Origin: Siphlonurus alternatus | Taxonomy: Eukaryota > Arthropoda > Insecta > Ephemeroptera > Siphlonuridae | Length of the DNA: 64,000 nucleotides | NCBI GenBank assembly: GCA_949825025.1 | Contig: OX463779.1 | Coordinates: 43,408,249-43,472,248, forward strand | Direction of reading: 5' to 3' | Shown: piece after piece, positions 40,370 through 52,283 of the stretch | Position numbering within the stretch: the stretch's first letter is position 1 | How the letters are laid out: every line of letters starts with the position of its first letter | The notes under the pieces: model-generated | What the model was told of the DNA's origin: nothing | Databases searched by the model: none | Seen by the model: only the letters and a program-made list of their open reading frames with translations | Translations under genes and position numbers: made by a program

Positions 40370-43300
40370 ATTAAACAAAATGCACGTTGGAAAAGGATGA
40401 GAGGCTGCGTTTTCAATATATATAATACGTTCAATTTTGATTTTCTATAGCACTTCTATGAACATAAATGATGGGCAATTCAACAATCGCTCCTTTTTCT
40501 TACGGTTCCTGCTGAAAGTCAACTGTGATTCATGCATCCCACACATGATAAATTATATCAGCTGGTCCTGAGAATTGGAGTGAGGTCCTCTTCTATAGAA
40601 ACACCGTAGCCTCACTGATCTAGGATACAGTTAGAATAAACATGTTATCATTCAGCTGACACACTCGATTGTAATTTATAATTCATGTTTGTATTGATAG
40701 CTTACCGATAGAAAATATAACGGCAAATATAATAAGAATAAATAATGTTATTTGTAGGAATAAATTGATGCAGTTTAATCAATATTCAGTTGAACTTTAA
40801 CAATGTTATTGTTGTTATACGTTGCAGTATAATAAATATTAACATAAATAAGAACATAATATATACACGTATATAACTACAGGAAGCAACATAGAATTTT
40901 TATATTTTCATCATGGCTAAATATTTTGGATTACGGTATTTAATGAAGTCTTTTTTCATCGAGAATGAAATTTATTACTTCTTTGCTCAGAACTAGTCCA
41001 TTCAAATGCACTCCATTCAAATAAAAATATCCAATCCGGCCATGTTAAAACTTAAGTCGAATCTTTTTATTTTACCTTATTGTTGGTTGGTATTTTGTTA
41101 TTGTTTTAGCTATAGATCAACCAGGTTCTAAACCAGACAAGTGTAAATTTTGACAAGAGCTATTTTTATAAAATTTAAACCTTTATATATGCATATATAT
41201 ATGATTAAATGTCAACTGTCTACTTTTGCGGCTGGCGGTCTTAATTCTTGTAATGATGATATTAATTAAATTAATTGGGCATGCAAGTGCGAGCTTTGTA
41301 GCAGCATAAAATTTAACCTCATCTACTTAGTCAGAGGATCTTTTTATGTAAGAACGGAATCAAATGAAATATATTTAAAAAATTCAATCCGAATGTTCTA
41401 AAACTTAATCATTGATGTGGTTTGAGCAAATTCAAGGGGGCGATTTTCTCACAACAACTCCATTTCCGGTGTCCGTCCATAAGGCTCTATGTTAAAATTC
41501 TAAGGATTTTTGTCACTATGGTAATTATTTTTTATGGTAAAAAAATATAAAATTTAGATCAGAACATAGTTAGAACAAAATTACTGTTTACTTTCTGAAG
41601 TAAAAAAAAAAAAAATCAGTGCAGTATTTGAGATATTATTTATTTATTTTTTTAGTTGAAAAAGATATGCTGATTTGACTTGATTTGACCGCCAGATTTC
41701 CAATTATCTATTTATATCCTGAATATCTCAAAAACTAGACCGACTTTTGCTTTATTTTTTTTTTCGCTGAATATTTATGTTGTAATGTAAGGAAGGTTTA
41801 CTACAATTTTCAGAGTGATTCATCATCTCCTATTAAGACTAGTGACAATAATCCTTGGGGGCTGATTCTGAGATCTCAATCAACTGATGTCAATCCTTAA
41901 ATTCTCAAACATTGCAGAGCGGTTTTAGTCGACTCAAATGCTGTGAAATTTCTGAACTGAAATTCAATCGACTTGCCTGCTCTTTACTTTCACAGGAAAT
42001 ATAAAATAAATTTGAATGTAGCGTCACTGATAATGTTATCTCTATACTTTCTGATTATGACATTAACATACTGCATAAATGTGAACGAAAACCAGATAAT
42101 TTTCAAAAGTCATTAATTAAATGTTGAATATAGAAAACAGAAATCTCTTAAATAAATTATAATGGCTCGTGCCTTAATAATATATTACTAAATTACCAAT
42201 AACACTGACAAATATACCTGTAAACGATATTAAAAATATATTTCGATAATTGATTTTAAGTAAAATTTTGTTAAATTTCGAATCCTAGTATTTTATGATT
42301 GCAATTACATGTTTTAATATTTTTCTTACGTTAAGAGCAATAAAAATGCTAGGCAAGGTAATATAAGTTTATGGTTTGTGTTTCTGCACGCCATTACGTG
42401 CCAACAATTTCTTTGAACAATCACGTGTATGTGGTGCGGTCACTCTCCACTGCTTACAAACAAACAGCAACAGATCTGTAATCGAATTCTCACAGTAAAC
42501 TAGCAAAAACATGGGAAAATATAACGACGAGCTACCAACTTTGTCAGTTTATTGGAGTTAAGGAGCGTTAAGTATGATTTTAATTGGAGGGACATCGAAA
42601 TGTTGGGATTTAGGAGAATTGCTCAAATATTTTTCAAATTTTGACGTAAATTTCAACGTTTAAATAAATTTAAATTTCACATTTTGAAAAGGAAACTTCA
42701 GACTAATTTTAAAATAAAGTGCTGTAAAACTAAAAGTTTCCCTCAAAATAGTCAAATAAAAATCACCCAAAATGTATTTCTTTTACTTTTTAATGATAAT
42801 AACATTTATAACGTTTTAAATCAGATTAAATTTCTCATTTCTTATCATTAAATTATCTCATTCATTTCGACAACGGCGTTAAATTAGAAATCACTTTTGC
42901 CAAGGTTACACTCGCAGACACGATCGGCTTGCCCATTTAGTTCGTGATCGAGATCGTGTGGCTGGGACCGTCGTGGGCCTTCCATTGTGATTAATAAAGC
43001 CAAAAATTTACTGTTGACGAAATTGAAGCAATAATACACTTCTCATTATAATATATTCTATAACGAATTTCAAGCTAAATAGAAATGCTTAAATGCCACT
43101 TCATGTATAACTGTTCATTAATTAAATATTGTAAAATATTTTCATTTATTAATTAGGGCTCTCTATTTGTATCGTCTGCATGGCATGGAATAGACGAATT
43201 AACATTTAAATTTGTATATTTAACTAAAGAATATTATATATACAGCAATCAACAGTATATACCAGTACACTGATTGAAACATAATTAATTAGAATACATA

Positions 43301-43950
43301 TTATAATTAAGACACTAAAAAGAAGACTTTTACTGTAAAGAATGTTTTAATGTAATTAATAAACAAATTGTACCGTTTAACTGATCAGCTTTGCACGGTA
43401 TATAAATATACAAGGTCGCTTAATAATAAAAAACAGTTCTGACAACAAAAGTTCAAATCCTCCTCAACAAATTCAATTTGTATGCAAGAAAAAATACGCT
43501 CGTGATCTAAATATAATTTTTGAATTAAAATTGTTTCGTGTAATACGAGTCATGAAATTTTGCTTGATTTTTTTTTTTTTCTCTCAATACAAATTCATCT
43601 GATCCCGTAATGACGCAATGACGCGCAAACAGTATTCTTGCTTGCAACTTATTTGGAGACCATGTTATACTATGCTTTGAATAAATTGTAAGCAGAAAAA
43701 TGATGAATGAAAGTAGTTGAATTATAACAATCACTTGCAACATTGGAAAAAAATCCTTGCATCATGACAAATTCTACAAAGGCGACTTCATGTTTTTATT
43801 ATCATGAAAAATCTAGCTACATGCAGGGTGCAGCAAGATAATGGAGTATAGTCCCATTTCGGGTAATAGAAATTTCAAAATGCACCGTCACAAATGTAAA
43901 TGAACAATTTAATATTGCATGAATTACTCCGAGAAAGACAAATCCAGCTA
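40370..43950. other. Gene-free AT-rich stretch
   Basis: No coding exon or RNA gene seen. It contains the half-copy of the 80-bp palindromic MITE (41009-41046). A small GC-richer patch at 42900-42990 (CACGATCGGCTTGCCC, GATCGAGATCGTGTGG) is unassigned. Confidence 0.45.
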
Positions 43951-44167
43951 GGGCTAATCCTCTATTGGTATATAGGGTGCATGATCACCCCCTTTCGACT
44001 TATGTGGAGGCTGAATTCTGATTGGCTTAAAAAAACATATTTTCCTAAAATGCTTTCTTATTGGTTAAAAAGGGCTTTTTTGCATGTTGTTTACAAATTT
44101 CACCAATCATTTTTATTTTATTTTTTGTAACGGACGGGAGTGACTCGGTTCAATAGAGGATTAGCCT
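43951..44167. mobile_element. ~217-bp MITE with GGCTAATCCTCTATTG ends
   Basis: Left GGGCTAATCCTCTATTGG is mirrored by CAATAGAGGATTAGCCT on the right. The next element (family B, 44171) begins within a few bases, so one may have inserted at the edge of the other. Confidence 0.65.
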
Positions 44168-44170
44168 GGA

Positions 44171-44349
44171 CAAATCGTCCCTCATCTGCAATCAATCTAT
44201 TTGCCTTATAGTTTGCCTACCACAATCTTGTTGCAATAATGAGATATCTGAGCGTAACAATGAACTTAATGTTATACTTATTTACAACTCATAATTGCGC
44301 TCACCTGAAAAAGCAGATGGCTCTTTATTACAAACGAGGGGCGATAAAT
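44171..44349. mobile_element. MITE family B, short copy 3
   Basis: Starts AAATCGTCCCTCATCTGC, contains GCCTACCACAATCTTGTTGC and GCGCTCACCTGAAAAAGCAG, ends AACGAGGGGCGAT. It has the same ends and subterminal blocks as copy 1, with an internal deletion. Confidence 0.7.
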
Positions 44350-44529
44350 ATAATTTGTAAGCTATAAAGAAAAGAGGTTCTATCACAATTTTATAAAAAA
44401 TAGCTTTAAAAAAATGAGAAATATCAAAGCTACAGACTAAATAATTACAGAGAAGTTAAATTATACATGTAGATATGATGATCTGTTTAACACGCCACTA
44501 CTTCATATTTACATAAAATAGTTTGCAAA

Positions 44530-44640
44530 GTGTCCGAAGAATGCTGATGAGTCTCCAGAGCCTGGCGATCGACCCACTAACAGCCGGATAATGAGATCTC
44601 CAGTTCTACTCCACTTGCGGCCGCTACAGTTTTTTTTTTC
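44530..44640 (-). mobile_element. Possible SINE-like fragment
   Basis: On the minus strand, AAGTGGAGTAGAACTGGAG (A-box-like) precedes GTGGGTCGATCGCC (B-box-like) by about 40 nt, preceded by a T/A run. It does not fold as an intact tRNA, so a decayed SINE is the best guess. Confidence 0.25.
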
Positions 44641-45787
44641 AAGTACCAACTCAACTCGACCGTAGCCATAACACGTACCACAAAAAAATCATGGGATGTT
44701 GTATGAAAAAAGTTAACAATTCTATATTTACTTGACGCTTGCACTCGCTTACTTATACGATGCACGCAAGCTTATATATTCTACACGTGTTAAATACGAA
44801 CGTAATTTCTCAAGTGTATCGTATATACTCTTACAATATCCCGTATGTTCACTGGAAAAAATAACATCTATTTAATTGCAGTAATAAACGTTTAAGTGAT
44901 AAATTACATTGATGCTAGCTGTCTTTAATAGTTTTTATAATGGATTATGTCTTAATGTAAGTGTTGTACTGTACGTGTAACAGTATGTAGCACATGTCTA
45001 TATAGTTCATTTTAATAAAGTTTAAATAACATTAAAACAAGAGCTAATGTATTAACAAAATATTAAAACCAGCAAAAAAATTCATCGTATACGTGCTAGA
45101 AAATTCAGAATTCGGCAACAGTCAATTAATTATGATAAAAATACCAGTTTACAATTTGACACATTTATTGAAGAGGCTCGTATGTTATAATCGAAAAGTT
45201 AACCGTTCCTCTTACGCAATTTGCTAGGCGCGGCTACTCCTAAAGAGAAGCCCCGAGAGATACACGTGCTCGGATTTTATTTGCAGTCCAACTCATGACC
45301 GGGAAAAAAGGACGTTTAATCCTCAACATTTTATCACCTATATGTATTTTTTCTTGTGCTATATGAAATATATCAGAAATGTATTTTGGGAGACGTAATA
45401 AAAATATTTCGTACTATTTTATCATGTTAGGAGGGTCTCTTCACCGGTCTTCTACCGGCGTATCTAACATACAAAATACTCCGAAAGTACAAAATAATGC
45501 CAACCATCAGTATGTATTGCCTTCTTCCCTAAATTCCAGCAAACATCTGATGAGTGACGATTACAAATGGTTGGTTCGGTGCATGTGCTCACTCTTGGCA
45601 CCAGCACGCTAACGAGTGGTGCTCATTGTCAGTGATCCCGGTGCATCCTCAACACATGGTGCACAGCGGCACCAGCATGCACGTTAACGGGACGTCTAGG
45701 CGATGACGTCAACACCCATCGGGAGGCTAGAGAATACATGAGGGTACTTTAATCAGGCCAGCTGTTACATCGTCTTGATTGTGCTGC

Positions 45788-45841
45788 ATTCATACCAAGG
45801 ATTTTCTATACTATATAGTATAGAAAATCCTTGATTCATAC
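45788..45841. mobile_element. Ultra-short palindromic insertion (38 bp) with 8-bp TSD ATTCATAC
   Basis: ATTCATAC at 45788-45795 and 45834-45841 flank a perfect 38-bp palindrome (45796-45833). Each half reads CAAGGATTTTCTATACTAT from its outer end. An 8-bp duplication with CA...TG ends is the hAT signature; the element is two fused termini with no interior. Confidence 0.8.
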
Positions 45842-46398
45842 ACAGGAAACAACTTCATGTTGTTGCGGCTTTTTTCATATTTGTTCTTTTCATTGAAGAA
45901 AGTAGTAATGAATGATGTTAAAAAAATTGTAATTTAGTTCATGGGTGTATTGATAATTTTAATGTAAAGAATCGTACTTGATTCATGTATCTGATGTTTC
46001 CTCAGGAAACAAGTGATTTTTTACCTTTGTATGATCCACTTTATTTATATTTCCATGTTTTCTTTTAAATAATGATTGATTACAAAAGGTATTCAGTTCA
46101 TGCGAACAAATAATGTAATATTATTCGATGTGTGGAATTTGCTTGACTAAACATGCAGGAAGTCGGTATTGGCTACGCTTTTCTAAGAAATTTCTATACA
46201 AAAGACAAAAAACCACACCGACATGCGTATCTTCGATCACGGGTAATAACTCACACCGATATAAGAACCATATAATAAATATAGAACTATAATAATCAGC
46301 TGTCGTATCGAGAAAAAAGCGAGAACTGCAGGAGAGAGCGGAACTCGTGGTGTAATCTGTAGACTGTAAAAGTGCATGCTTCCGTGAATCTTCCAGGA

Positions 46399-46401
46399 GA
46401 G

Positions 46402-46447
<46 letters not shown>
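46399..46447. repeat. Poly(A) tract of about 49 bp
   Basis: Uninterrupted A-run on the plus strand. No upstream LINE or SINE body was recognised, so it may be a simple repeat rather than a retrotransposon tail. Confidence 0.8.
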
Positions 46448-46449
<2 letters not shown>

Positions 46450-46450
<1 letters not shown>

Positions 46451-47721
46451 GAGGATTTTCCTTTAGGTACATGTATGTATTGTATATACTTATTTATACT
46501 TACATTAAATGTCTTGAAATTTTACAATTTGCCCATCAAAATGTCACTAAATTTAAATTTGAGTTCTTGGATGTGCACATGCTCTTTTATAAATTAATTT
46601 ATTTTTTAAAAAATCCTTAAATTTAAATATTTTAGATTAAAAATTCATTTAAATATTTCATACAGCATTACATTTGCTCATTTGTTAAATGATACATTTG
46701 TTTGAAACAGCAGAGCTTGCATTGTAACATTGAGTTATATTCGCTAAAAATTTATATAATCACGTAATGATATCATGAATAAAAACGGGGAAAAAAGCAA
46801 GTGGCGTTCATCCACGGAATTCTTGGCGATAAAATCTAGGGATTGACAACCGTACACTAACTGATAATATAAAAAGACGATTGAACATTACCATGATAGC
46901 GAAATTTTAATTGTTAAAAAAATGGAGAAAGCAAAACAACACTATTTTGACTCCACCCTAGAACATTACACCACCTTTAATCGATCAAAAATTAATCGAA
47001 ATAATTAACAAAATTTCATAACAATACTGAAATTATTTGTTTTACCAACACAATTAGAAATAATTATTGATAACATACACAATTAGGATTAAAACACTGA
47101 TATATAATTTATAAACAAATAGATATAAATTAAGATAAGATCAATTTTGGTAAAACAAAAACAATTCTTTCATCAGTTAAAAGTGGAGCAAGATGAAAAA
47201 TAATAATGTTGTATCAATACAATCGCCGTCATAAGTCTGGTACCTCTACCCACAGTCCTCCAGGCTGGTACCGTTACGAAGCAACGACCTCCTACCGCCG
47301 CGCGTTAAACTCACTGACAACGGACGCTCAGAAAGCGCCACGCGTGCCATAATTGTAATAACACGCGAGAAATTTAATAATTAACACAATAATATGATAT
47401 GTATCGTCACTTTTACTGATACTATATGCACATATTACTGCACTTTTTATAGAAGTTAACAAGCATAAGAACTGAATGGAAAATCCGCTATTGTGTGTTG
47501 ATTATTATCTAAAATAACAAGAATTTTTATATAATATAATGATAATTTCTCTATTTTCTTTTAATGATTATTTTGAGTGATTAATTACTGCTATTTTCAA
47601 CGTGAATTTAAAATATATAATACAGTAAGAACATTATTTTGTTTTATTTACTGTAAAAATCATATTAAATTATGTATTTTTATATAAAATTAATTTAACA
47701 ATACGAATAACTCTTATTATA
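46450..47721. other. AT-rich stretch with one GC-rich island
   Basis: The island at 47225-47345 (GGTACCTCTACCCACAGTCC, CCTACCGCCGCGCG, AAGCGCCACGCGTG) lacks a sustained open frame and could be a decayed repeat. Nothing else recognised. Confidence 0.4.
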
Positions 47722-48486
47722 CAGGGTGTCCCAAAGATCTTTAGATTTTTCAAACCCTAATAGCAACCGTTTAGTATTTTTTAATGTTCACTTTATATAC
47801 ATCAAATTAAAGCTCTGAATTTAAAATTTTCAAAAATGTGAACAGAAAAAAAAATCTGAAAGGTGATGTTTCTTTTTACCCGTTAGAAGGCAAAATGGGA
47901 GCGTTTTGCACTTTTTCGTGCATCGTTTTTTGGACGAGGTGTTCCTAGGCATATGGATCGACCTGGGGTCCCACAACATGGGTCCCCAGGTTGGCCAGGT
48001 TCCCTGACTTCACTCCCTCAGAATTTTTCCTACGGGTCTATGTGGAGGACAACGTATTCAAAATTCCAGTGTGAGACTCGTTGGATCTAAAGCAAGGCAT
48101 CACCACCACGATCCAGTCCACCGTGCCTGCCATGCTGCGCAATGTGTGGCGTGAGCTCGAGGAGGGACTGGATGTTTGCTGAGCCACCAACGGAGCCCAT
48201 TTAGAGAGGCCTTGTTGCATTTGCATTGAAAACAAATCAACAGACATAAGAATTGACGCAATCAATTTTTAGGTGCAGGAGAAGTCGTGATTCCAAAAAA
48301 AAAAGTGACCATTTTGCTTTCTAACGGTTAGAAAAGAAAAATCACATTTAAAACAAAAAAATTTGTTCACATTTTTGAAAATGTTAAATTCAGAACTTTA
48401 ATTTGATGTATATAAAGTGAACATTAAAAAATACTAAACGGTTGCTATTTGGGTTTGAAAAATCTAAAGATCTTTGGGACACCCTG
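47722..48486 (+). mobile_element. Deleted Tc1/mariner (IS630)-type transposon, 765 bp
   Basis: Perfect outer ends CAGGGTGTCCCAAAGATCTT / AAGATCTTTGGGACACCCTG, flanked by TA on both sides; the inverted repeats extend over ~160 bp. The interior (about 47930-48200) encodes pieces of an IS630/Tc1-type DDE transposase C-terminus: a GIWIDLG-like stretch, then in another frame PDFTPSEFFLRVYVEDNVF and MLRNVWRELEEGLDVC, with stops and frameshifts. The catalytic N-terminal and central parts are missing. It is inactive but mobilisable in principle. Confidence 0.85.
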
Positions 48487-49136
48487 TATATTATACTAAA
48501 ATTATAATAAGTAGGTTTTATACGGTGAATATAATTAAAATTAATAAAAAACACAGTATTTTTTTAATTGTAATAATTTTTTGTTTAAAAGTCTTTTGTC
48601 AAAATAAATGTCTCCACATAGCCCGCCCCATTTCCCATGGTTGTTGGTTGTTGTTGTGAAATTAAACGACATCTGTTTGCTTATTCTCATGTTACCACAA
48701 GATCACGAGACAAGATGCTTCATCCTCAAGTAACGGTACACAGAAGAGGCAGTTCCGAGGAATGTACAAAAACTTGTCTCTCTTACTTCCTTGCTTGTTT
48801 CCTCAATGATGACAGTGACTTTTAATTGATGACGATAATTAGACCTTTAAACAATACGCTAAAATGGAACGAGTGCTATTTTATTAAAAAAATTATGTTC
48901 TAGATGTTTACGTAATAAATTGAACCAATTTCATAGTTTTACTGTTTATTTGTGAAATTTTTATATTTTTTATTGAAAGTGTTAAATAATAAAAAAATGA
49001 AATAATAATGTATCATATTTTTGAATATTAATGTTGTAATAATTTATTATGCAGTCACGTTTAAGGAACTGCTGAATAAATTTATGCAGGGATATGTTCG
49101 TGTTTGAGCTACTTGTTTATAACTGCAGTTTATTGG

Positions 49137-49180
49137 GTTCATTGCAAGGATTTTGTACACACAAGATCCTTGGTTCATTG
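49137..49180. mobile_element. Ultra-short palindromic insertion (28 bp) with 8-bp TSD GTTCATTG
   Basis: GTTCATTG at 49137-49144 and 49173-49180 flank 28 bp (49145-49172) that start CAAGGATTTTGTAC and end GATCCTTG. The first ten bases are identical to the 38-bp element at 45796. The flanking match can be extended to 12 bp (GGTTCATTGCAA), so the duplication length is not fully fixed. Confidence 0.75.
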
Positions 49181-49329
49181 CAATATTATGGACGTCCAGT
49201 TTATATGTAAAGTAGTGTCAAACGCGTGCATAAGTGCAATGGTTGATCGTAAAAATAAGGAAAATATCATAATCGTAAGAAATGTATAATAATGGATAAC
49301 ATGCATGAAAATTTGTAACGACTGTATAT

Positions 49330-49600
49330 TTGACTTAAAAGAACTTTGAATTATGTGTTCTAATTTTTTTCAAATTTCTTTAATTCTTCTAGCAACCTTA
49401 AAATTATGCTGCAAATTACTGTAACGTCACATTCATACAAATATTTGGCCTGCAAACATATAATAAGTAGCGTTACATGACTATAATATGACATTACATA
49501 TATAGTTTTGTACCAAGATTTTTAGGGTTCATCTGAAAAAAAATAACAATACATTTTACTTGAGGCCTTCTATTTAAATATATACAGTAAAAAATTCCAT
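49330..49600. mobile_element. MITE family C, copy 2
   Basis: Shares with the other copies CTTAAAATYATGCTGCAAA, then TGTAACGTCA, then ATTCATRCAAATATTTG, and mirrored sequence on the right (ATGACTATAATATGACATTA, AACAATACATTTT). Diverged from copy 1. Confidence 0.6.
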
Positions 49601-51364
49601 GCAGGTTAATCCATTGTACTTTTCAAAAGATGTAACTTATAATTATAACCAAAACTCGTGTAATATTTTGTTGCGGAACTCACATTCTTACCTAAAAGCT
49701 AACAATGCTACAGAGGGTGGTGCTGGGAAACATTATTTTAAGTTATCAATAATGACGATAATGTTATATAATTAATTCGTCACGGTGGTGGGAAAGCTTC
49801 TCGCTCGGTTGACTCACTGATGAGACCCCCGTGGAGTTTTGTACGACCGCTCGAGGTACACCACTAAGCTTGGCGCACTTGCTGCGAAATCATATGTCAG
49901 CAATCTTGGATAACATTTAATGTGAGTCCCAAAACAATATTTTGTATCTTACGTATTATGCTAATGCCTTAAGTTCCCTTCAAAATGCCTTCAAAATTTA
50001 GGATCTTTCATAAAAGATTAATGTCACAATTGGCGATCCAATGTTAAAACTTTAGTATACGAGCGTAACACTAAACACACTGTAACACTATAACACTGTG
50101 TATTGTTACATCCTAAAATAACGGATAAATATAGTCATTATAGATTTTTAAATGTGATTTTTGACTATAATGGCCATGGTATTCTAACGATCTATGCTAT
50201 ATCTAAATTATTAATTTTTACTATGAATTATAACAGTATATGTAAGGAAGGTCTGCTAAATTTTGCAAAGTGATTTAAAACGTACCAAGAGCATTGACAT
50301 TAATTAACACCTTCAATTAGCAACAGTATTGGAGGATAGGTCCCCAGCAGCAGATAAAAACTGAAGCAGCCACGGCTCGATTTTATTACCTCTAAGGTTT
50401 ATTTCATTACCAGCACATTCAACTTTTGTTTTTTACCATCCTATAGGTTCGGTATTACTTCGGCTCTGTTCGGCCAATGAGGTATCGATGAGGACGTTAC
50501 ATACATTACGAAAACTAAGTTAAAAGAGTTCTTATATAACAGACGGTGTTCACATTCAAAAGGTTTTTATTCAGAAAACACATATTACAATACAAGTTTG
50601 AGTTTAAGTACAAGACTTTTTAACCAGATCAGCCAGATCAGACGATAAAATAAACTAAAAATGTTATTTATATGACAATATATTTTTTAAATATATAAGT
50701 TGGTACAATTATGCATTAAAATTGAATGGTATAATTTTTTAATATTAAAATAATGTCACCAAATTGTCAATGTCCACATCTCCTTCAATATAATAATTAG
50801 TTTCACTGACACTTTTTATGTTGTATGTAAATCCGCCTTAAAGCTATGCAACCACTCTTTGCATCAGTGTGTTTCAGGGTACGTGCGTGAAGGAATTTAA
50901 AATTTGAAGATTCGGTGACGTCACCGAATTAATGCTTCACGGTGTTATAATACTAAGAAACAGTTATAATTTTTATATTGTGTGATTTGGTCAGTTTCCC
51001 CACATTTTTTATTACACGATTTTATGAGAATTTTCTTTATAAAAATAAACAGATTGCTGCACTATATATTTTGTTAGAAATAATATTCACAGACAAGAAG
51101 AAAATATGAATAGCTTTGAAACGGTAAAAAATTATGGCTCCGTTACAGTACATGAAATTGTTGCGTCATGCTCGTTAAATAGAGATACAACGTACTCCAT
51201 TACATATGCACAAGATAGGCAATTAATTGTAAAAAAATATAAGCACACGCCCTTTATTCCCATAGAAGCTTTGTAAGAGCTATTTTGTAGAGAACCTGTA
51301 AAAATGTTGTGAATTCACGGTGCCGACGCTAAAAGAGATGGTAAAATTTTAAAATATTATCATA
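49601..51364. other. AT-rich stretch without recognised gene
   Basis: No gene or complete element seen. A small GC-richer patch at 49780-49880 (GTGGTGGGAAAGCTTCTCGC, CCCCGTGGAG) is unassigned. GGTGACGTCACC is near 50915. Confidence 0.4.
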
Positions 51365-51711
51365 TTAAGAGGAAGGTAACACGCCCAATGTTAAAAAAAA
51401 TCCCACACATAAAAATTATCAAAAAAATTAAAAATGTTCTCTTCTACATCCCCTATCAGTATTAAAGCTAAAATATCATATGTACGAATTCGAGCCAGTT
51501 TTTGAGTTATGAGTTATGATTGACTACTTTAACATAGAGAAATGGAAATTCCATGTTAAATTAGTCAACTTTAAAAATTCATAACTAAAAAACTAGCTCG
51601 AATTTGTAAACCTGATATTTTAACTACTGATAGTAGAGGAAAACATTTTAATTTTTTTTGATAACTTTCATGTGTGGGATTTTTTTTTAACATTGGTCGT
51701 CTTCCCCTTAA
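51365..51711. mobile_element. 347-bp foldback element with TTAA borders
   Basis: TTAAGAGGAAGG on the left and CTTCCCCTTAA on the right. Arms of ~160 bp are mirrored (AATGTTAAAAAAAATCCCAC; CGAATTCGAGCCAGTTTTTG-type and its complement) around a short centre. The TTAA borders resemble those of the element at 27842-28425. Confidence 0.7.
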
Positions 51712-52283
51712 AACTCTTATAATAATGATCTCTTTGGTCTTTTGCCCGATATGAAATGTCAATAAAAATTAAAGCTAGATACAAGCTAAAGCTAGAGATT
51801 GTCTTGGAGAAGTATTTGGCTGATTACCAAATGAAATAAGACTTTTTTGCGTTACTTCCAGATACTATGATCAGCATGTTTTTATGATACATTTATGAAC
51901 TTGACGGCTATAATTAATAATCAAGAGCAAATTTAATGAATTAAAGCACTCTCATATTAATGATAAAACCTACACATAATTAAAAAGTAAGACAAAATTA
52001 TTATAAAGACAAAGTTGTAACACATGAACACTCATGGAATTGCAATATTATTTCTTTTTTTTTTTTTAAAGTTTATAAGACAAGATTTAATGTAAATATT
52101 AGTTCCTGTCCCAACCATCCTATGTAACTTCATGAATGTTTACCCAAATTATGAAGGCAAAAAACAGTATCGTTGCGATGGCAATGTCAGTGCAATCGAC
52201 GTACAATCCTATATAGATGTTAAAATAAACTCTCATGTGATTTCGTATAGCGAGCAGTACGTGACGTAATCTGTTGTTTCAGG

